Below are positions 50,559 to 60,105 of a stretch of 64,000 bases of DNA, piece by piece. The notes beneath the pieces were generated by a model that saw only the letters and a program-made list of their open reading frames with translations, did no database searches and was not told the DNA's origin. Where the stretch lies: the NCBI RefSeq assembly GCF_014642735.1, contig NZ_BMIV01000002.1:248001-312000 (forward strand). The letters run 5' to 3'. Made by a program: the position numbers and the translations under genes. This DNA comes from Paracoccus acridae (lineage in GTDB: Bacteria; Pseudomonadota; Alphaproteobacteria; Rhodobacterales; Rhodobacteraceae). Every line of letters starts with the position of its first letter. The stretch's first letter is position 1.

Positions 50559-50608
50559 TGGCGCACCCGCGAGGAGTTCGAACCTCGGGCCTTTGCCTTC
50601 GGAGGGCA
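50559..50608 (-). pseudogene. 3'-half remnant of tRNA-Arg (displaced attachment site)
   Basis: About 50 bases repeat the 3' half of the intact tRNA-Arg at 51452-51528 in the same orientation: TGGCGCACCCG at the CCA end, GTTCGAA in the T-loop and TGCCTTCGGAGGGCA through the anticodon arm. The T-arm is altered and has one extra base, and the 5' half is missing, so it is not functional. The 3'-side position is where an integrase would leave the displaced tRNA end. A CATGGAC-AAA-GTCCATG palindrome lies at its inner edge (50607-50623). Confidence 0.75.
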
Positions 50609-50684
50609 TGGACAAAGTCCATGTTCACAATCTCGCGGTGTTCGCGACTTATCACCGCAAGGCAGGCGGCGCGTCGCAGCAGCG

Positions 50685-51077
50685 TTGAATGGCGCCCATC
50701 GGGTCTTCTCCTACATCGAACGCAGCTGCTACGCTCCGCAAGTCGCCAGACTGCTCGACCTGTTCTCACGGTTCCGGGTCCTCTTCATGCGGGTCGATGA
50801 TCTGTGGTCCACTCCCGGCAAGGCTCTAGGAAAAGTCGAGCAGTTCCTGGATGTCGAACAGGCCATCAGCACCGCGCCTGACGGGTCCTATGTCAAGGCG
50901 ACCTCGGGCGCCTTGGAGGATCATCGTCCTCTCTCATCTTCGGTCCGGGCCCAACTGGATGACTTGTTCCGAGATGACATCAAGGAAACCGCAAGGCTGA
51001 CCAGCCTGGATTTGTCGGACTGGCTGTCACCGGGCTATTTGGAAAACCTCAAGCCGTCGAGTGTCTTTATGGGCTAG
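50685..51077 (+). pseudogene. Truncated sulfotransferase, C-terminal fragment
   Basis: An open frame of 130 codons whose product matches the last third of a sulfotransferase: YIERSCYAPQVARLLDLFSRF, VLFMRVDDLWSTPGKALGKV and VEQFL, the region that binds the 3' phosphate of PAPS. The N-terminal two-thirds, including the 5'-phosphosulfate loop, are absent; the frame begins with a TTG and has no ribosome site. It lies between the intact tRNA-Arg and its partial copy, so it appears to be the only recognisable cargo of a decayed insertion. Confidence 0.7.
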
Positions 51078-51451
51078 GACCGGCCGTGATGACCTGCCGA
51101 CCGGGCGCAGGCAGCGGCCTGCGCGGTGGCCCGACCGAGAACGGCCGCCTCTATGTCGTCGATGATCGAAGGAAGGGGTCGAGATCGACCTGCTAGAAGT
51201 AATGCCGCATGTCCTGAAGCCTACGGCGATCATATGGGCCATGCAGCGTGGTGCCTCGATCCGGGCTCCGCCGGCCACTTCCCGACCAGCGTCGAGACCA
51301 TCGAGAAAGTCCATGCGCACCACAGCCCGAATCATCAACGGTCAGCAGTCGATGCGATGAACCAGAGGCCTGGAAAGGACGTTTTCCGCACCATAACAGG
51401 ACCGACGAGAAATGATCTCTCGAAGGAACGTGACCATCTCATTGAAGGTGA
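51078..51451. other. Non-coding remainder of the tRNA-Arg insertion
   Basis: Between the sulfotransferase fragment and the tRNA I see no gene, integrase, insertion sequence or terminator on either strand. Short frames are present, but none shows a family motif, and base composition is slightly poorer in GC than the neighbours. Confidence 0.5.
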
Positions 51452-51528
<77 letters not shown>

Positions 51529-51537
51529 CTGGGGCGG

Positions 51538-51565
51538 TGATAACCGCAGCCGGGGCGGGGCGCAA
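51538..51565 (-). promoter_or_regulatory. Candidate promoter of tRNA-Arg
   Basis: On the minus strand TTGCGC (51560-51565) is followed after 16 bases by TTATCA (51538-51543), nine bases before the tRNA. Confidence 0.45.
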
Positions 51566-51587
51566 CGGCGAAAACGATATGGCGCTG

Positions 51588-52610
51588 TCAGCCCGCGCAG
51601 ATCTGTTGCAAGGCCAGCCATTGCTCGTCGGTCAGAAGGGGACGGGCAGGGGGTGTGTTGCGGAACGGATCGCCCTCGATCAGGGGGATCACCGACTGCC
51701 CGGTCGGGTCGATGGTCCGGGCATAGGGCTCCGCCGGGATGCCGCGTTCCGCAAGGGCTTCCAGGAAGTCGGTATCGTCAGGGCGGGGCGCCGGTTCACG
51801 CAGAAGCATTGCCCCGAAGCCCTGCATCGCGTCCGCCGGCAAATGGCCCAGCGTCATCAGCCGCAAGGATGCCAGAAGCCCCGCGTGATGCACCGCAGCC
51901 TGCCGCAACATCTCGTCGGCGCTGGCAAGTTTCGCGGCAATCAGATGCGCGGCTGCGGCCTCGGGGCCGGGCGCGGTTCGCAGAAGGTCGCTGCCCATGA
52001 CATAGACCTGGCCAGGCAGGCGCCGGGCCCCGCCGACGGGTCCGGGCACCACGCGGATCGCGGCTTCCGCGCCAAGCAGTTGGGGCGCCAGCCAATCCAG
52101 CACCGCCTGACCCGAATTGCGCCGGCAGACCGCACCCGCTTCGCGTTCCAGGTCGGCCAGGATCGCCATGCCCATGTCGCGTGCCTGGGCCGGTGGCGCG
52201 ATGCGGGCCGCATGGGTGACCAGGGCGCCGGGAAGCCAGAAGGCCAGCCAGCCAAGCGCAGCCAGGATCGCCAGCACGATCAACCCGCCGCGCAGCCGCC
52301 CCCGGTGGGCCCGATGGCTGGCGACCGCGCCCTGAACGCGGGTGATCGCCTGGATCATCAGCGGATCGTCGATGGCCACGGTTTCATCCGCGCCTTCAAG
52401 GCCGGGGGCATAGATTGCCGGCATGTTCCCGGGGTTCAACTGGACCACGGCGGGCAGCGACCAGTGGGACAATGGCCGGTCGGTCTTGGGGTCGGACAGG
52501 ACCAGCGTCGCCTCGCCCACCGACACGATCACCTCGCGCAACGGCGCATCGGGCGCAGAGCGCCACGAGCCTTGGGCTTCGAGCCGTTGAAAATCCGTAA
52601 GCGCGGTCAT
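51588..52610 (-). CDS. Hypothetical single-pass membrane protein
   Basis: A 340-residue protein I do not recognise. The cytoplasmic N-terminal part (about 1-105) looks like a small beta-rich domain (REVIVSVGEATLVLSDPKTD, LSHWSLPAVVQLNPG). A single hydrophobic helix (GLIVLAILAALGWLAFWLPG) follows, then a helical domain of about 210 residues. The later region GQVYVMGSDLLRTAPGPEAAAAHLIAAKLA recalls the membrane-bound peptidase M48 region, but the zinc motif HExxH is lacking, so a peptidase role is not supported. Start at 52610 is an ATG without a clear ribosome site. Confidence 0.72.
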   Translation of the reverse strand: MTALTDFQRLEAQGSWRSAPDAPLREVIVSVGEATLVLSDPKTDRPLSHWSLPAVVQLNPGNMPAIYAPGLEGADETVAIDDPLMIQAITRVQGAVASHRAHRGRLRGGLIVLAILAALGWLAFWLPGALVTHAARIAPPAQARDMGMAILADLEREAGAVCRRNSGQAVLDWLAPQLLGAEAAIRVVPGPVGGARRLPGQVYVMGSDLLRTAPGPEAAAAHLIAAKLASADEMLRQAAVHHAGLLASLRLMTLGHLPADAMQGFGAMLLREPAPRPDDTDFLEALAERGIPAEPYARTIDPTGQSVIPLIEGDPFRNTPPARPLLTDEQWLALQQICAG

Positions 52611-52699
52611 GTTGTTTGATCTGCCAGCCTGCCTTGGACCATAGCGACCGCGCACGGCAGGTCAATCGCGCCTGCCGGGCCGCGGCAGGATGCCCGATC

Positions 52700-53608
52700 C
52701 TAGAGGGCGGTGTCGGGCACCCTCATGCCCTTGTCGCGGGCCAAGACGCGCATCCGGTCCTGCAGCTTCTCGAAGGCGCGCACCTCGATCTGGCGGATGC
52801 GTTCGCGCGACACGTCATAGCGCGACGACAGGTCTTCCAGCGTCAGGGGATCGTCGCGCAGGCGACGTTCGATCAGGATGTCCTTTTCCCGGTCGTTCAG
52901 CACGTCCATGGCCTGCATCAGCATCTGGCGCCGGGTATCCAATTCCTCAGATTCGGCGAAGGCTTCGGCCTGGTTGGCGTCCTCGTCCTCAAGCCAGTCC
53001 TGCCACTGGGACGCGGATTCGCCCTCGCCGCTGCCGACGGTGGCATTCAGGGACGCGTCGCCACCCGAAAGGCGGCGGTTCATGTCGATGACTTCCTGTT
53101 CCGTCACGTTCAGGTCGTTGGCGATCTGGGCGACGTTTTCGGGGCGAAGATCCCCTTCCTCAAGCGCGCCGATGCGCGACTTGGCCTTGCGCAGGTTGAA
53201 GAACAGCTTCTTCTGCGCGCTGGTCGTGCCCATCTTCACCAGCGACCAGGACCGCAGGATGTATTCCTGGATCGACGCCCGGATCCACCACATCGCATAG
53301 GTCGCCAGCCGGAAGCCCCGTTCGGGATCGAACCGCTTGACGGCCTGCATCAGGCCCACATTGGCTTCGGAAATCACCTCGGCCTGGGGCAAGCCGTATC
53401 CGCGATATCCCATGGCGATCTTGGCGGCCAGGCGCAGGTGGGACGTCACCAGCCTGTGCGCGGCCTCGCTGTCCTGGTGATCGGCCCAGGCCTTCGCAAG
53501 CATGTATTCCTCTTCCGGCTCAAGCAGGGGGAACTTGCGGATCTCTTGCAAATAGCGGTTCAGCCCCTGTTCGGGGCTTGGGGCGGGAAGATTTCCATAA
53601 TTCGCCAT
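52700..53608 (-). CDS. rpoH: RNA polymerase heat-shock sigma factor RpoH
   Basis: A 302-residue sigma-32-type factor. Region 2 (AEVISEANVGLMQAVKRFDPERGFRLATYAMWWIRASIQEYIL) and region 4.2 (LTLEDLSSRYDVSRERIRQIEVRAFEKLQ) are intact, and the RpoH box QKKLFFNLRKAKSRIG is present, which separates it from the housekeeping sigma. Rhodobacterales usually carry two RpoH proteins; I cannot say which this is. The start MANYGNLPAPSPEQGL at 53608 has AAAGG upstream. Confidence 0.93.
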   Translation of the reverse strand: MANYGNLPAPSPEQGLNRYLQEIRKFPLLEPEEEYMLAKAWADHQDSEAAHRLVTSHLRLAAKIAMGYRGYGLPQAEVISEANVGLMQAVKRFDPERGFRLATYAMWWIRASIQEYILRSWSLVKMGTTSAQKKLFFNLRKAKSRIGALEEGDLRPENVAQIANDLNVTEQEVIDMNRRLSGGDASLNATVGSGEGESASQWQDWLEDEDANQAEAFAESEELDTRRQMLMQAMDVLNDREKDILIERRLRDDPLTLEDLSSRYDVSRERIRQIEVRAFEKLQDRMRVLARDKGMRVPDTAL

Positions 53609-53711
53609 GGTTCGGGCCTTTCGCAACTATGCGGGGAACGCGCCCTGAAAGTGCAGGGTTCCGGCTTGCGGGTGCAACCCCAGGCAACGCTTGTGGTATC
53701 ATTCTGTTTGA

Positions 53712-53746
53712 AATCGTGAACGGGCCAGCACCGAAGCTTCACGATT
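53712..53746. other. Inverted repeat between rluD and rpoH
   Basis: AATCGTGAA and TTCACGATT form a perfect 9-bp inverted repeat with a 17-base loop directly after the rluD stop codon. There is no T-run, so it could be a weak terminator, or an operator ahead of rpoH. Confidence 0.4.
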
Positions 53747-53749
53747 GCG

Positions 53750-54772
53750 TCATGATGCCGTCCGCAACAGGTTCAGCAGCCCCTGCATATCGGCGGGCAG
53801 GGGGCTGTCGAATGACAATGGCTCGCCGCTGACGGGGTGATCGAAACCCAGATGCGCCGCGTGCAGCGCCTGGCGGGGAAAGGCCGCGACATCCGTCGCA
53901 GCGGGCCCGAGCGCCTTGGCGGATGCCCGGCGTGCCCCGCCATAGACCTGATCGCCGATCAACCCCAATCCCGCATGGGCCATGTGGACCCTGATCTGGT
54001 GGGTTCGCCCGGTTTCCAGGCGGCATTCCACCAGCATCGCGGACGGAGGAGTCCCGAACCGTTCCAGCATCCGCGCCCGTGTTACCGCGTGCCGTCCCTT
54101 GTCGAAATAGACCGCCTGCCGTTGCCGGTCCGTCGCATGGCGCGTCAGGCGCGACGTGATCTTCAGCACCCCGCCATCCTCGAAGCTGACGCCCGGGGTG
54201 CCGCGCAGGCGCGGGTCGGCACCATCGATCACCCCATGTGCAAGCGCAAGATACCGGCGTTGTGCCGTATGCGATTCGAACTGTGCGGCCAGACCGTGAT
54301 GGGCGCGGTCGGACTTGGCGACCACCAGCAGGCCCGACGTGTCCTTGTCGATCCGATGCACGATGCCCGGCCGCCTTTCGCCGCCAATCCCCGACAGCGT
54401 ATCGCCGCAATGGGCCAGAAGCGCGTTGACCAGCGTGCCGTTGGGCGATCCCGGCGCGGGGTGGACGACCATGCCTGCGGGCTTGTCGATGACGATCAGG
54501 TCGTCATCCTCGAAGGCGATGACCAGGGGGATCGCCTCGGGGCGGGTTTCCACGGGTTCGGGTTCCGGGATCCGGATCAGATAGTCCTGCCCCTCGGCCA
54601 CTCGGGCCTTGCCGTCGCGGACGACGCCGTCGGGGCCGCTGACCGCGCCATCGGCAATCAGTCGCGCCAGGCGCGACCGCGACAGGGCCGCCGCCTCTGG
54701 CACCGCAAGGGCAAGCGCCTTATCAAGACGGTCTGGCGGATCGGCCGGGATTGTGACGACAAGGTTCGACAT
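53750..54772 (-). CDS. rluD: Pseudouridine synthase, RluA/RluD family
   Basis: A 340-residue enzyme converting uridine to pseudouridine in large-subunit rRNA. An S4 RNA-binding domain (about residues 14-75, RLDKALALAVPEAAALSRSRL) precedes the catalytic domain; the active-site aspartate is in GIVHRIDKDTSGLLVVAK. IVIDKPAGMVVHP is the other family motif. RluD is preferred over RluC because of overall length and the S4 domain, but paralogues are alike. The ATG at 54772 overlaps the start codon of the divergent gene by two bases. Confidence 0.9.
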   Translation of the reverse strand: MSNLVVTIPADPPDRLDKALALAVPEAAALSRSRLARLIADGAVSGPDGVVRDGKARVAEGQDYLIRIPEPEPVETRPEAIPLVIAFEDDDLIVIDKPAGMVVHPAPGSPNGTLVNALLAHCGDTLSGIGGERRPGIVHRIDKDTSGLLVVAKSDRAHHGLAAQFESHTAQRRYLALAHGVIDGADPRLRGTPGVSFEDGGVLKITSRLTRHATDRQRQAVYFDKGRHAVTRARMLERFGTPPSAMLVECRLETGRTHQIRVHMAHAGLGLIGDQVYGGARRASAKALGPAATDVAAFPRQALHAAHLGFDHPVSGEPLSFDSPLPADMQGLLNLLRTAS

Positions 54773-55076
54773 GGATCAGGATGATAGAGACTGGAAAACG
54801 GCTGCGAAAGCGGTGCCGGAACTGCGGCTGCTGCGGTGGCTGGTGTCAGGTCTGGCCCTGGTCATGGGCCTGGGGATGATCGCAATCGTCGCGCTCTTGT
54901 GGCTGCGGCTGGGACAGCCGACGCTGCCCGACCTGCCTGACGCGGTCGCTCTGCCGGACGGCGCGCAGGCCCAGGCCGTGACCTTCGCCCGCGACTGGAT
55001 CGTCGTCGTCACCGACGCGGGCGAGGTGCTGCTGTACGACCGTTCCGGCGCGCTGCGCGACCGGCTTCAGCCCTGA
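54771..55076 (+). CDS. Small membrane protein (DUF6476-like)
   Basis: A 101-residue protein with one N-terminal membrane helix (LVSGLALVMGLGMIAIVALLWL) and a short periplasmic domain, VTFARDWIVVVTDAGEVLLYDRSGAL, that looks like a single beta-propeller-type hairpin. I recall it as Rhodobacterales family DUF6476. Its start codon overlaps that of rluD head to head, and its 3' end overlaps the ubiK-like gene by ten bases. An AAGG ribosome site lies eight bases before the ATG, inside rluD. Confidence 0.7.
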   Translation: MDQDDRDWKTAAKAVPELRLLRWLVSGLALVMGLGMIAIVALLWLRLGQPTLPDLPDAVALPDGAQAQAVTFARDWIVVVTDAGEVLLYDRSGALRDRLQP

Positions 55077-55315
55077 CGGCCCGCAGACATCGCGTCCAGC
55101 CGGGCCTTCAGCTCGGCATTTTCGGTGCGGGCCTTGATGGCCATCTCGCGCACGGCCTCGAACTCCTCGCGGGTCACGAAGTCGCGATCCGCCAGCCAGC
55201 GGTCGATCCAGCCCTTCATGGCGGTTTCGGCCTCGGACTTGGCGCCGTGGGCCACGCCCATGGCATTGGTCATCAGCTTCGAGATGTCGTCAAAGAACTT
55301 GTTTTGCGTGGTCAT
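55067..55315 (-). CDS. ubiK: Ubiquinone-biosynthesis accessory factor UbiK (BMFP) family
   Basis: An 82-residue protein of the BMFP/YqiC family. The C-terminal coiled coil [31 protein letters not shown] is the family signature, and the N-terminal amphipathic part [17 protein letters not shown] is typical. UbiK binds UbiJ and lipids to help aerobic ubiquinone synthesis in E. coli; alphaproteobacterial members are less studied. The start at 55315 has GAAGG upstream. It converges on the small membrane protein gene. Confidence 0.82.
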   Translation of the reverse strand: MTTQNKFFDDISKLMTNAMGVAHGAKSEAETAMKGWIDRWLADRDFVTREEFEAVREMAIKARTENAELKARLDAMSAGRQG

Positions 55316-55422
55316 TTGGCCTTCGCCCCTGATACGTGCTTGGCGTCCTATATGGGCCGGGCCGCGCCGGGGTTCAATGCGGGCCATGCGCGAATGCACG
55401 ATGGAGGCCGGCTGCCGCCATG

Positions 55423-55450
55423 TTGACACCGCGCCGCCGGCCGCTAGCGT
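55423..55450 (+). promoter_or_regulatory. Promoter of the lgt operon
   Basis: TTGACA (55423-55428) and TAGCGT (55445-55450) are 16 bases apart, 25 bases upstream of the lgt start. The -10 is identical to those of pydC and small RNA A. Confidence 0.65.
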
Positions 55451-55475
55451 GCGCCGCGCACAAGCCCGAGGCCCC

Positions 55476-56354
55476 ATGATCCCCTTTCCCGACATCGCCC
55501 CCGAGATTTTCACCATCAATCTTGGCGGCCTGACGCTGTCGCTGCGCTGGTATGCGCTTGCCTATCTGGCGGGGCTGCTGATCGGCTGGCGGATCATCGT
55601 GGCGATGATGCGGCGCGACCCGATCTGGGGCGACCGCGCGCCCATGGCGGCGGACCGGGTGGACGACCTGCTGACCTGGGTGATCCTGGGGGTGATCCTG
55701 GGCGGGCGGCTGGGCTTCGTGCTGTTCTACGAACCGGGATATTACCTGTCGAACCCGGCCGAGATCATCAAGGTCTGGCAGGGCGGGATGAGCTTTCACG
55801 GCGGTTTCGCCGGGGTCATCGTCGCGACCTGGGCCTTTTGCCGCGCGAACGGCATTCCCACGCTGCGGCTGGCCGATGCGATGGCGGTCGTGGCGCCCAT
55901 CGGCATCTTCTTCGGCCGCATCGCGAACTTCATCAATGCGGAACTGTGGGGCCGCCCGACCGACCTGCCCTGGGGCGTGATCTTCCCCGGACAGGCCGCG
56001 CAGTCCTGTCCGGGCGTTGTCGGACCCTGCGCCCGCCATCCCAGCCAGCTTTACGAGGCGGGGCTGGAAGGGTTGCTTCTGGGGCTGATCCTGTTTGCCC
56101 TGGTCCGCGCGGGCGGGCTGCGCCGTCCCGGCCTGGCCTTTGGCGTCTTCCTGGCCGGATACGGGCTGGCGCGGATGTTCGTGGAACTGTTCCGTGTGGC
56201 GGATGCGCAATTCATCACGCCCGACAACCCCTTGGGTCATGTGATCGGCGGGCCGGTGGTCGGGCTGACGATGGGTCAGCTTCTGTCGCTGCCCATGGTG
56301 CTGATCGGGTTGTTCCTGGTCCTGCGCGCCTTGCGCCGCCCTGCCGCCAGATGA
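55476..56354 (+). CDS. lgt: Prolipoprotein diacylglyceryl transferase
   Basis: A 292-residue inner-membrane enzyme with about seven helices that adds diacylglycerol to lipobox cysteines. The Lgt signature [21 protein letters not shown] is intact, as are YALAYLAG and [10 protein letters not shown] with the key histidine, and [13 protein letters not shown]. The start at 55476 was chosen because it fits the family and lies just after the promoter. It is the first gene of a five-gene overlapping operon; its stop overlaps midA as ATGA. Confidence 0.95.
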   Translation: MIPFPDIAPEIFTINLGGLTLSLRWYALAYLAGLLIGWRIIVAMMRRDPIWGDRAPMAADRVDDLLTWVILGVILGGRLGFVLFYEPGYYLSNPAEIIKVWQGGMSFHGGFAGVIVATWAFCRANGIPTLRLADAMAVVAPIGIFFGRIANFINAELWGRPTDLPWGVIFPGQAAQSCPGVVGPCARHPSQLYEAGLEGLLLGLILFALVRAGGLRRPGLAFGVFLAGYGLARMFVELFRVADAQFITPDNPLGHVIGGPVVGLTMGQLLSLPMVLIGLFLVLRALRRPAAR

Positions 56355-57409
56355 CACCCCTGGCGGAAATCATCGCGGGGCGGATCCGGGCGACGGGTCC
56401 GATCACGCTGGCGGATTACATGGAGATCTGCCTGCTGCATCCGCAATACGGATATTACGCCACGCGCGATCCCTTCGGCGTTCGCGGCGACTTCACGACG
56501 GCACCCGAAATCCACCAGATGTTCGGCGAATTGTGCGGCCTTGCCCTGGCGCAGGCCTGGATGGACCAGGGGCGCCCGGCGCCCTTCACCCTGGCCGAGC
56601 CTGGGCCGGGACGCGGCACCTTGATGGCCGACATGCTGCGCGCGATCCGCAAGGCCCCCGGCATGACCGAGGCAGCCGAGGTCGCGCTGATCGAGGCATC
56701 CCCCCATCTGCGCCAGGTTCAGCGCGACCGGCTGGGCGCGATCAATCACCTGGATGGCGTCGAGGATCTGCCCGGCAAGCCCTTGTTCCTGGTTGCAAAC
56801 GAATTCTTCGATGCCCTGCCGATCCGGCAATATCAGCGCGGCCCGGATGGCTGGTGCGAACGCATGGTGGGCCTGTCCGACGACGGGCTGCGCCTTGGCC
56901 TTGGCCCGGTGGTGGACCTGCCGCGTGACGGTCGGCCCGGCGACGTGGTCGAGGAATGTCCCGCAGCCCCCGCCATCGTCGAAGCCATCGCCCGCCGGAT
57001 CGCCGTTCATGGCGGGGCGGCGATCCTGGTCGATTACGGGGGCTGGAACGGCTATGGCGACACATTCCAGGCGCTTCGCGACCACCGACCCGAGGATCCC
57101 CTGGCCCATCCGGGCGAGGCCGACCTGACCGCCCATGTCGATTTCGCGCCCCTTGCCGCAGCGGCGATCCGGGCAGGCGCGGTCGCCTCGCGCCCCATCC
57201 ACCAGGGCGACTGGCTGATGTCGCTGGGGGCGGGGCAGCGGGCGGAACGGCTGGCGGCCGCAGGGGACGGGGGGGCGATGACGGCGCTTCGGCGCTTGAC
57301 CCACCCGGATGAAATGGGTCACCTGTTCAAGGCCATGGCCATCTGGCCGAAAGGGGCGCCCCCGGTGCCCGGTTTTGACGCGCTGAGGCTTCATGCAGAC
57401 CACGCTTGA
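56351..57409 (+). CDS. SAM-dependent methyltransferase, MidA/NDUFAF7 family
   Basis: A 352-residue methyltransferase. The SAM-binding loop is [17 protein letters not shown], preceded by the family motif [19 protein letters not shown] and followed by [14 protein letters not shown]. Mitochondrial NDUFAF7 methylates an arginine of the complex I subunit NDUFS2, equivalent to NuoD. Bacterial members near lgt and pgeF are common in alphaproteobacteria, but whether they act on NuoD is inferred only. It overlaps lgt by four bases and pgeF by 17. Confidence 0.88.
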   Translation: MTPLAEIIAGRIRATGPITLADYMEICLLHPQYGYYATRDPFGVRGDFTTAPEIHQMFGELCGLALAQAWMDQGRPAPFTLAEPGPGRGTLMADMLRAIRKAPGMTEAAEVALIEASPHLRQVQRDRLGAINHLDGVEDLPGKPLFLVANEFFDALPIRQYQRGPDGWCERMVGLSDDGLRLGLGPVVDLPRDGRPGDVVEECPAAPAIVEAIARRIAVHGGAAILVDYGGWNGYGDTFQALRDHRPEDPLAHPGEADLTAHVDFAPLAAAAIRAGAVASRPIHQGDWLMSLGAGQRAERLAAAGDGGAMTALRRLTHPDEMGHLFKAMAIWPKGAPPVPGFDALRLHADHA

Positions 57410-58157
57410 GATCCTGACCCATCCCAATCTTCACGGCGTCAAGCACGGGTTCTTCACCCGCAAGGGCGGCGCGTCATCGGGGCTGTTCTCGGGGTTGAAT
57501 TGCGGCCGCCGGTCCACCGACCAGACCGATATGGTGGCCCTGAACCGCGCCCGCGTCGCAACCGCCATGGGCGTTTCCGCCGATGCGCTGGCAACGGTGA
57601 AGCAGGTCCATTCCGCCGATGTGATCACGCTGCGGGATGGCGACGACATCCCGACCGTCGCCAATACCGAAGCCGACGGCATCGTCACCGCCCGCCGCGA
57701 CGTCGCCCTTGCCGTGCTGACGGCGGATTGCCAGCCGATCCTGCTGGCCGACACGGATGCGGGCGTGATCGGTGCCTGCCACGCAGGCTGGCGCGGCGCG
57801 CTGGACGGCATCATCGAGGCCACGGTCGGTGCCATGCGCGACCTTGGCGCCACCCGGATCCGCGCGGTGATCGGCCCCACCATCAGCCAGCGCGCCTATG
57901 AGGTCGGACATGACTTCATGGACAGCTTCCTGGCCGAGGATCAGGCTTACGACCGCTTTTTCAGCGGCGGGCCGAACGGGCGGCCGATGTTCGACCTGCC
58001 ATCCTTCGGCCTGATGCGGCTGCGCGATGCCGGGGTAGAGGCGGAATGGTCCGGGCATTGCACCTATTCCGACCCCGACAAGTTCTTCAGCTATCGACGC
58101 GCCACGCATGAAGGCAAGGCCGATTACGGCAGGCTGATCTCGGCCATCAGGCTGTGA
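57393..58157 (+). CDS. pgeF: Peptidoglycan editing factor PgeF (multicopper-oxidase-like YfiH family)
   Basis: A 254-residue cytosolic protein. The site residues are in KQVHSADV (histidine), [11 protein letters not shown] (cysteine) and [11 protein letters not shown] (histidine), the conserved Cys/His cluster of the family. E. coli YfiH/PgeF removes wrong muropeptide precursors by hydrolysing the lactoyl-L-Ser amide; purine nucleosidase or polyphenol activities were also proposed for relatives. It overlaps nadD as GTGA. Next to dacB in the same operon, a cell-wall role is plausible. Confidence 0.9.
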   Translation: MQTTLEILTHPNLHGVKHGFFTRKGGASSGLFSGLNCGRRSTDQTDMVALNRARVATAMGVSADALATVKQVHSADVITLRDGDDIPTVANTEADGIVTARRDVALAVLTADCQPILLADTDAGVIGACHAGWRGALDGIIEATVGAMRDLGATRIRAVIGPTISQRAYEVGHDFMDSFLAEDQAYDRFFSGGPNGRPMFDLPSFGLMRLRDAGVEAEWSGHCTYSDPDKFFSYRRATHEGKADYGRLISAIRL

Positions 58158-58747
58158 TCCGGGCAGGGCTTCCCGTCGCCGTGCCGGGGATGCGCGTCGG
58201 CCTGCTGGGGGGATCCTTCGATCCCGCGCATGAAGGCCATCTGGCGATCACCCAGGCTGCGATGCGCCGGTTCCGGCTGGATCGCGTCTGGTGGCTGGTG
58301 TCGCCCGGCAATCCGTTGAAGGCGCGGGGGCCTGCGCCGATGCCGGAACGCATTGCCCATGCGCGGCGATTGCTGGACGATCCCCGGGTTGTTGTCACGG
58401 ATATCGAACGGCGGCTGGGCACGCGAATGACGGCCGATACCATTGCCGCCTTGCGCCGTCTTTATCCCGGCGTGCGGTTTGTCTGGCTGATGGGGTCGGA
58501 CAACCTGGTGCAGTTTCACCGCTGGGACCGCTGGAAGCGGATCGCGGCGGCTGTCCCCATCGGCGTCTTGGCCCGGCCGGGATCGCAAACCGCCGCGCGC
58601 CATTCGGTCGCCGCGCAAGCCATGGCACAGGCGCGCCTGCCGCAAGAGCAGGCTGGAACGCTGGCCCTGCGCAGGCCGCCTGCCTGGGTGCTGGTCAACC
58701 TGCCGATGTCGCCCCAATCCTCGACCGCGCTGAGGGCGGGGCGATGA
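58154..58747 (+). CDS. nadD: Nicotinate-nucleotide adenylyltransferase
   Basis: A 197-residue nucleotidyltransferase making deamido-NAD. The HxGH-type motif is in [17 protein letters not shown], with [11 protein letters not shown] and [16 protein letters not shown] after it. The GTG start overlaps the pgeF stop and yields the dozen extra N-terminal residues seen in Rhodobacterales NadD. An ATG at 58190 would skip them. The ribosomal silencing factor gene often found after nadD is not here; dacB follows with an ATGA overlap. Confidence 0.93.
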   Translation: MIRAGLPVAVPGMRVGLLGGSFDPAHEGHLAITQAAMRRFRLDRVWWLVSPGNPLKARGPAPMPERIAHARRLLDDPRVVVTDIERRLGTRMTADTIAALRRLYPGVRFVWLMGSDNLVQFHRWDRWKRIAAAVPIGVLARPGSQTAARHSVAAQAMAQARLPQEQAGTLALRRPPAWVLVNLPMSPQSSTALRAGR

Positions 58748-60105
58748 TCGCCCGCCGGTCCCTGCTGGCCGGACTGGCCGCGCTGCCTGCGGCCGCCTGG
58801 GGCAGGCCGCCGGAAAAGCCCCGCTTCAAGGCGGGGCAGGCCGTCGCCCTGGGCAAGCTGCGGGGCGTCGTCGCCTATGCGCGGCTCGACGCGGAGGGCG
58901 TGGGCCTTGCCGATGCCGCGCTGGCGGATGCGCCGATGATGCCCGCAAGCACGCTGAAGGCGGTGACGGCGCTTTACGCGCTCGCCCGGCTTGGCGGTGG
59001 CCGGACCTTCGCGACACGGGTGATCCGCGCGGGCGACATGCTGGTCCTGGCGGGGGGCGGGGATCCGGTCCTGTCCACGGACGATCTTGCCCGGCTGGCC
59101 GCCGATCTTGCGGCGACGGGACAGCCTGCGCCCGCGCGCTTTGCCGTCTGGGGCGGCGCCTTGCCCCGGTTCGAGGAGATCGCCCCGCCCCAGGCCGACC
59201 ACCTTGCCTATAATCCCGCGCTTTCGGGCATGATGCTGAACTTCAACCGCGTCCACCTGGGATGGCGTCAGGGCGGGTCGCAGATGTCGCTGGAGGCGAG
59301 GGCTGCGGATCATTCGCCCCGCGCCTATACGATCACCGCCGCGCCCGGCGATCAGTCGGACCTGTTTTCCTATCGCGCCGAGGATGATCGTGAAAGCTGG
59401 ACCGTCGCGCGCGCGGCCGTCAGGAGCCCCGGCAGCCGCTGGCTTCCCGTCCGCAAGCCCGAACTTTACGCGGGCGATGTCTTCCAGACGCTGTGCCGGG
59501 CCAAGGGGCTTGTCCTGCCCACCCCCGAGGTGATCCAGACCCTGCCGCAGGGCGAAGTCGTCGCAAGCCATTCCAGTCCGCCCCTGCGCGAAATCCTGCG
59601 CGGGATGCTGTATTTCTCGACCAACCTGACGGCCGAGGCGGTGGGCCTTCATGCCAGCGGGGCGCGGGATCTGGAAAGCTCGGCCCAGGCGATGCAGGCA
59701 TGGCTTGCCGCCCAAGGCCATGGCGCGGATTTCATCCTGGCGGATCATTCGGGCCTGTCGTCCGACAGCCGCGTCACGGCGCAGGGCATGGCCCGCCTGC
59801 TGGCAGGCCCCGGAGTCGCGGCGGGTCTGCCCGATCTCTTGAAGCTGAACCCGTTGGACGAGGATCTGGGCCGCGACCCCGCAAGGGCGGCGCAGATCCG
59901 CGCCAAGACCGGCACGCTGAACTTCGTGTCGAACCTTGCAGGCTATCTTCGCCGCCCGGACGGGACGCAATCGGCCTTCGCGATCCTGACGGCGGATGCG
60001 CAGCGGCAGGCTGCGACGGCAGGGCAGGACCTGCCGGCGGGCGTTCTGACCTGGACGCGCGATGCCAAGCAGCTTCAGCGCGACATCCTGAACCTGTGGT
60101 CCTGA
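58744..60105 (+). CDS. dacB: D-alanyl-D-alanine carboxypeptidase/endopeptidase (PBP4 type)
   Basis: A 453-residue periplasmic penicillin-binding protein of the class C low-molecular-weight group. The N-terminal signal [20 protein letters not shown] is twin-arginine-like. Catalytic motifs are STLK (in [14 protein letters not shown]), STN (in [11 protein letters not shown]) and KTG (in [11 protein letters not shown]). It may trim D-Ala from peptides or cut 4-3 crosslinks. Its operon place with lgt and pgeF groups cell-envelope functions. Confidence 0.92.
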   Translation: MIARRSLLAGLAALPAAAWGRPPEKPRFKAGQAVALGKLRGVVAYARLDAEGVGLADAALADAPMMPASTLKAVTALYALARLGGGRTFATRVIRAGDMLVLAGGGDPVLSTDDLARLAADLAATGQPAPARFAVWGGALPRFEEIAPPQADHLAYNPALSGMMLNFNRVHLGWRQGGSQMSLEARAADHSPRAYTITAAPGDQSDLFSYRAEDDRESWTVARAAVRSPGSRWLPVRKPELYAGDVFQTLCRAKGLVLPTPEVIQTLPQGEVVASHSSPPLREILRGMLYFSTNLTAEAVGLHASGARDLESSAQAMQAWLAAQGHGADFILADHSGLSSDSRVTAQGMARLLAGPGVAAGLPDLLKLNPLDEDLGRDPARAAQIRAKTGTLNFVSNLAGYLRRPDGTQSAFAILTADAQRQAATAGQDLPAGVLTWTRDAKQLQRDILNLWS

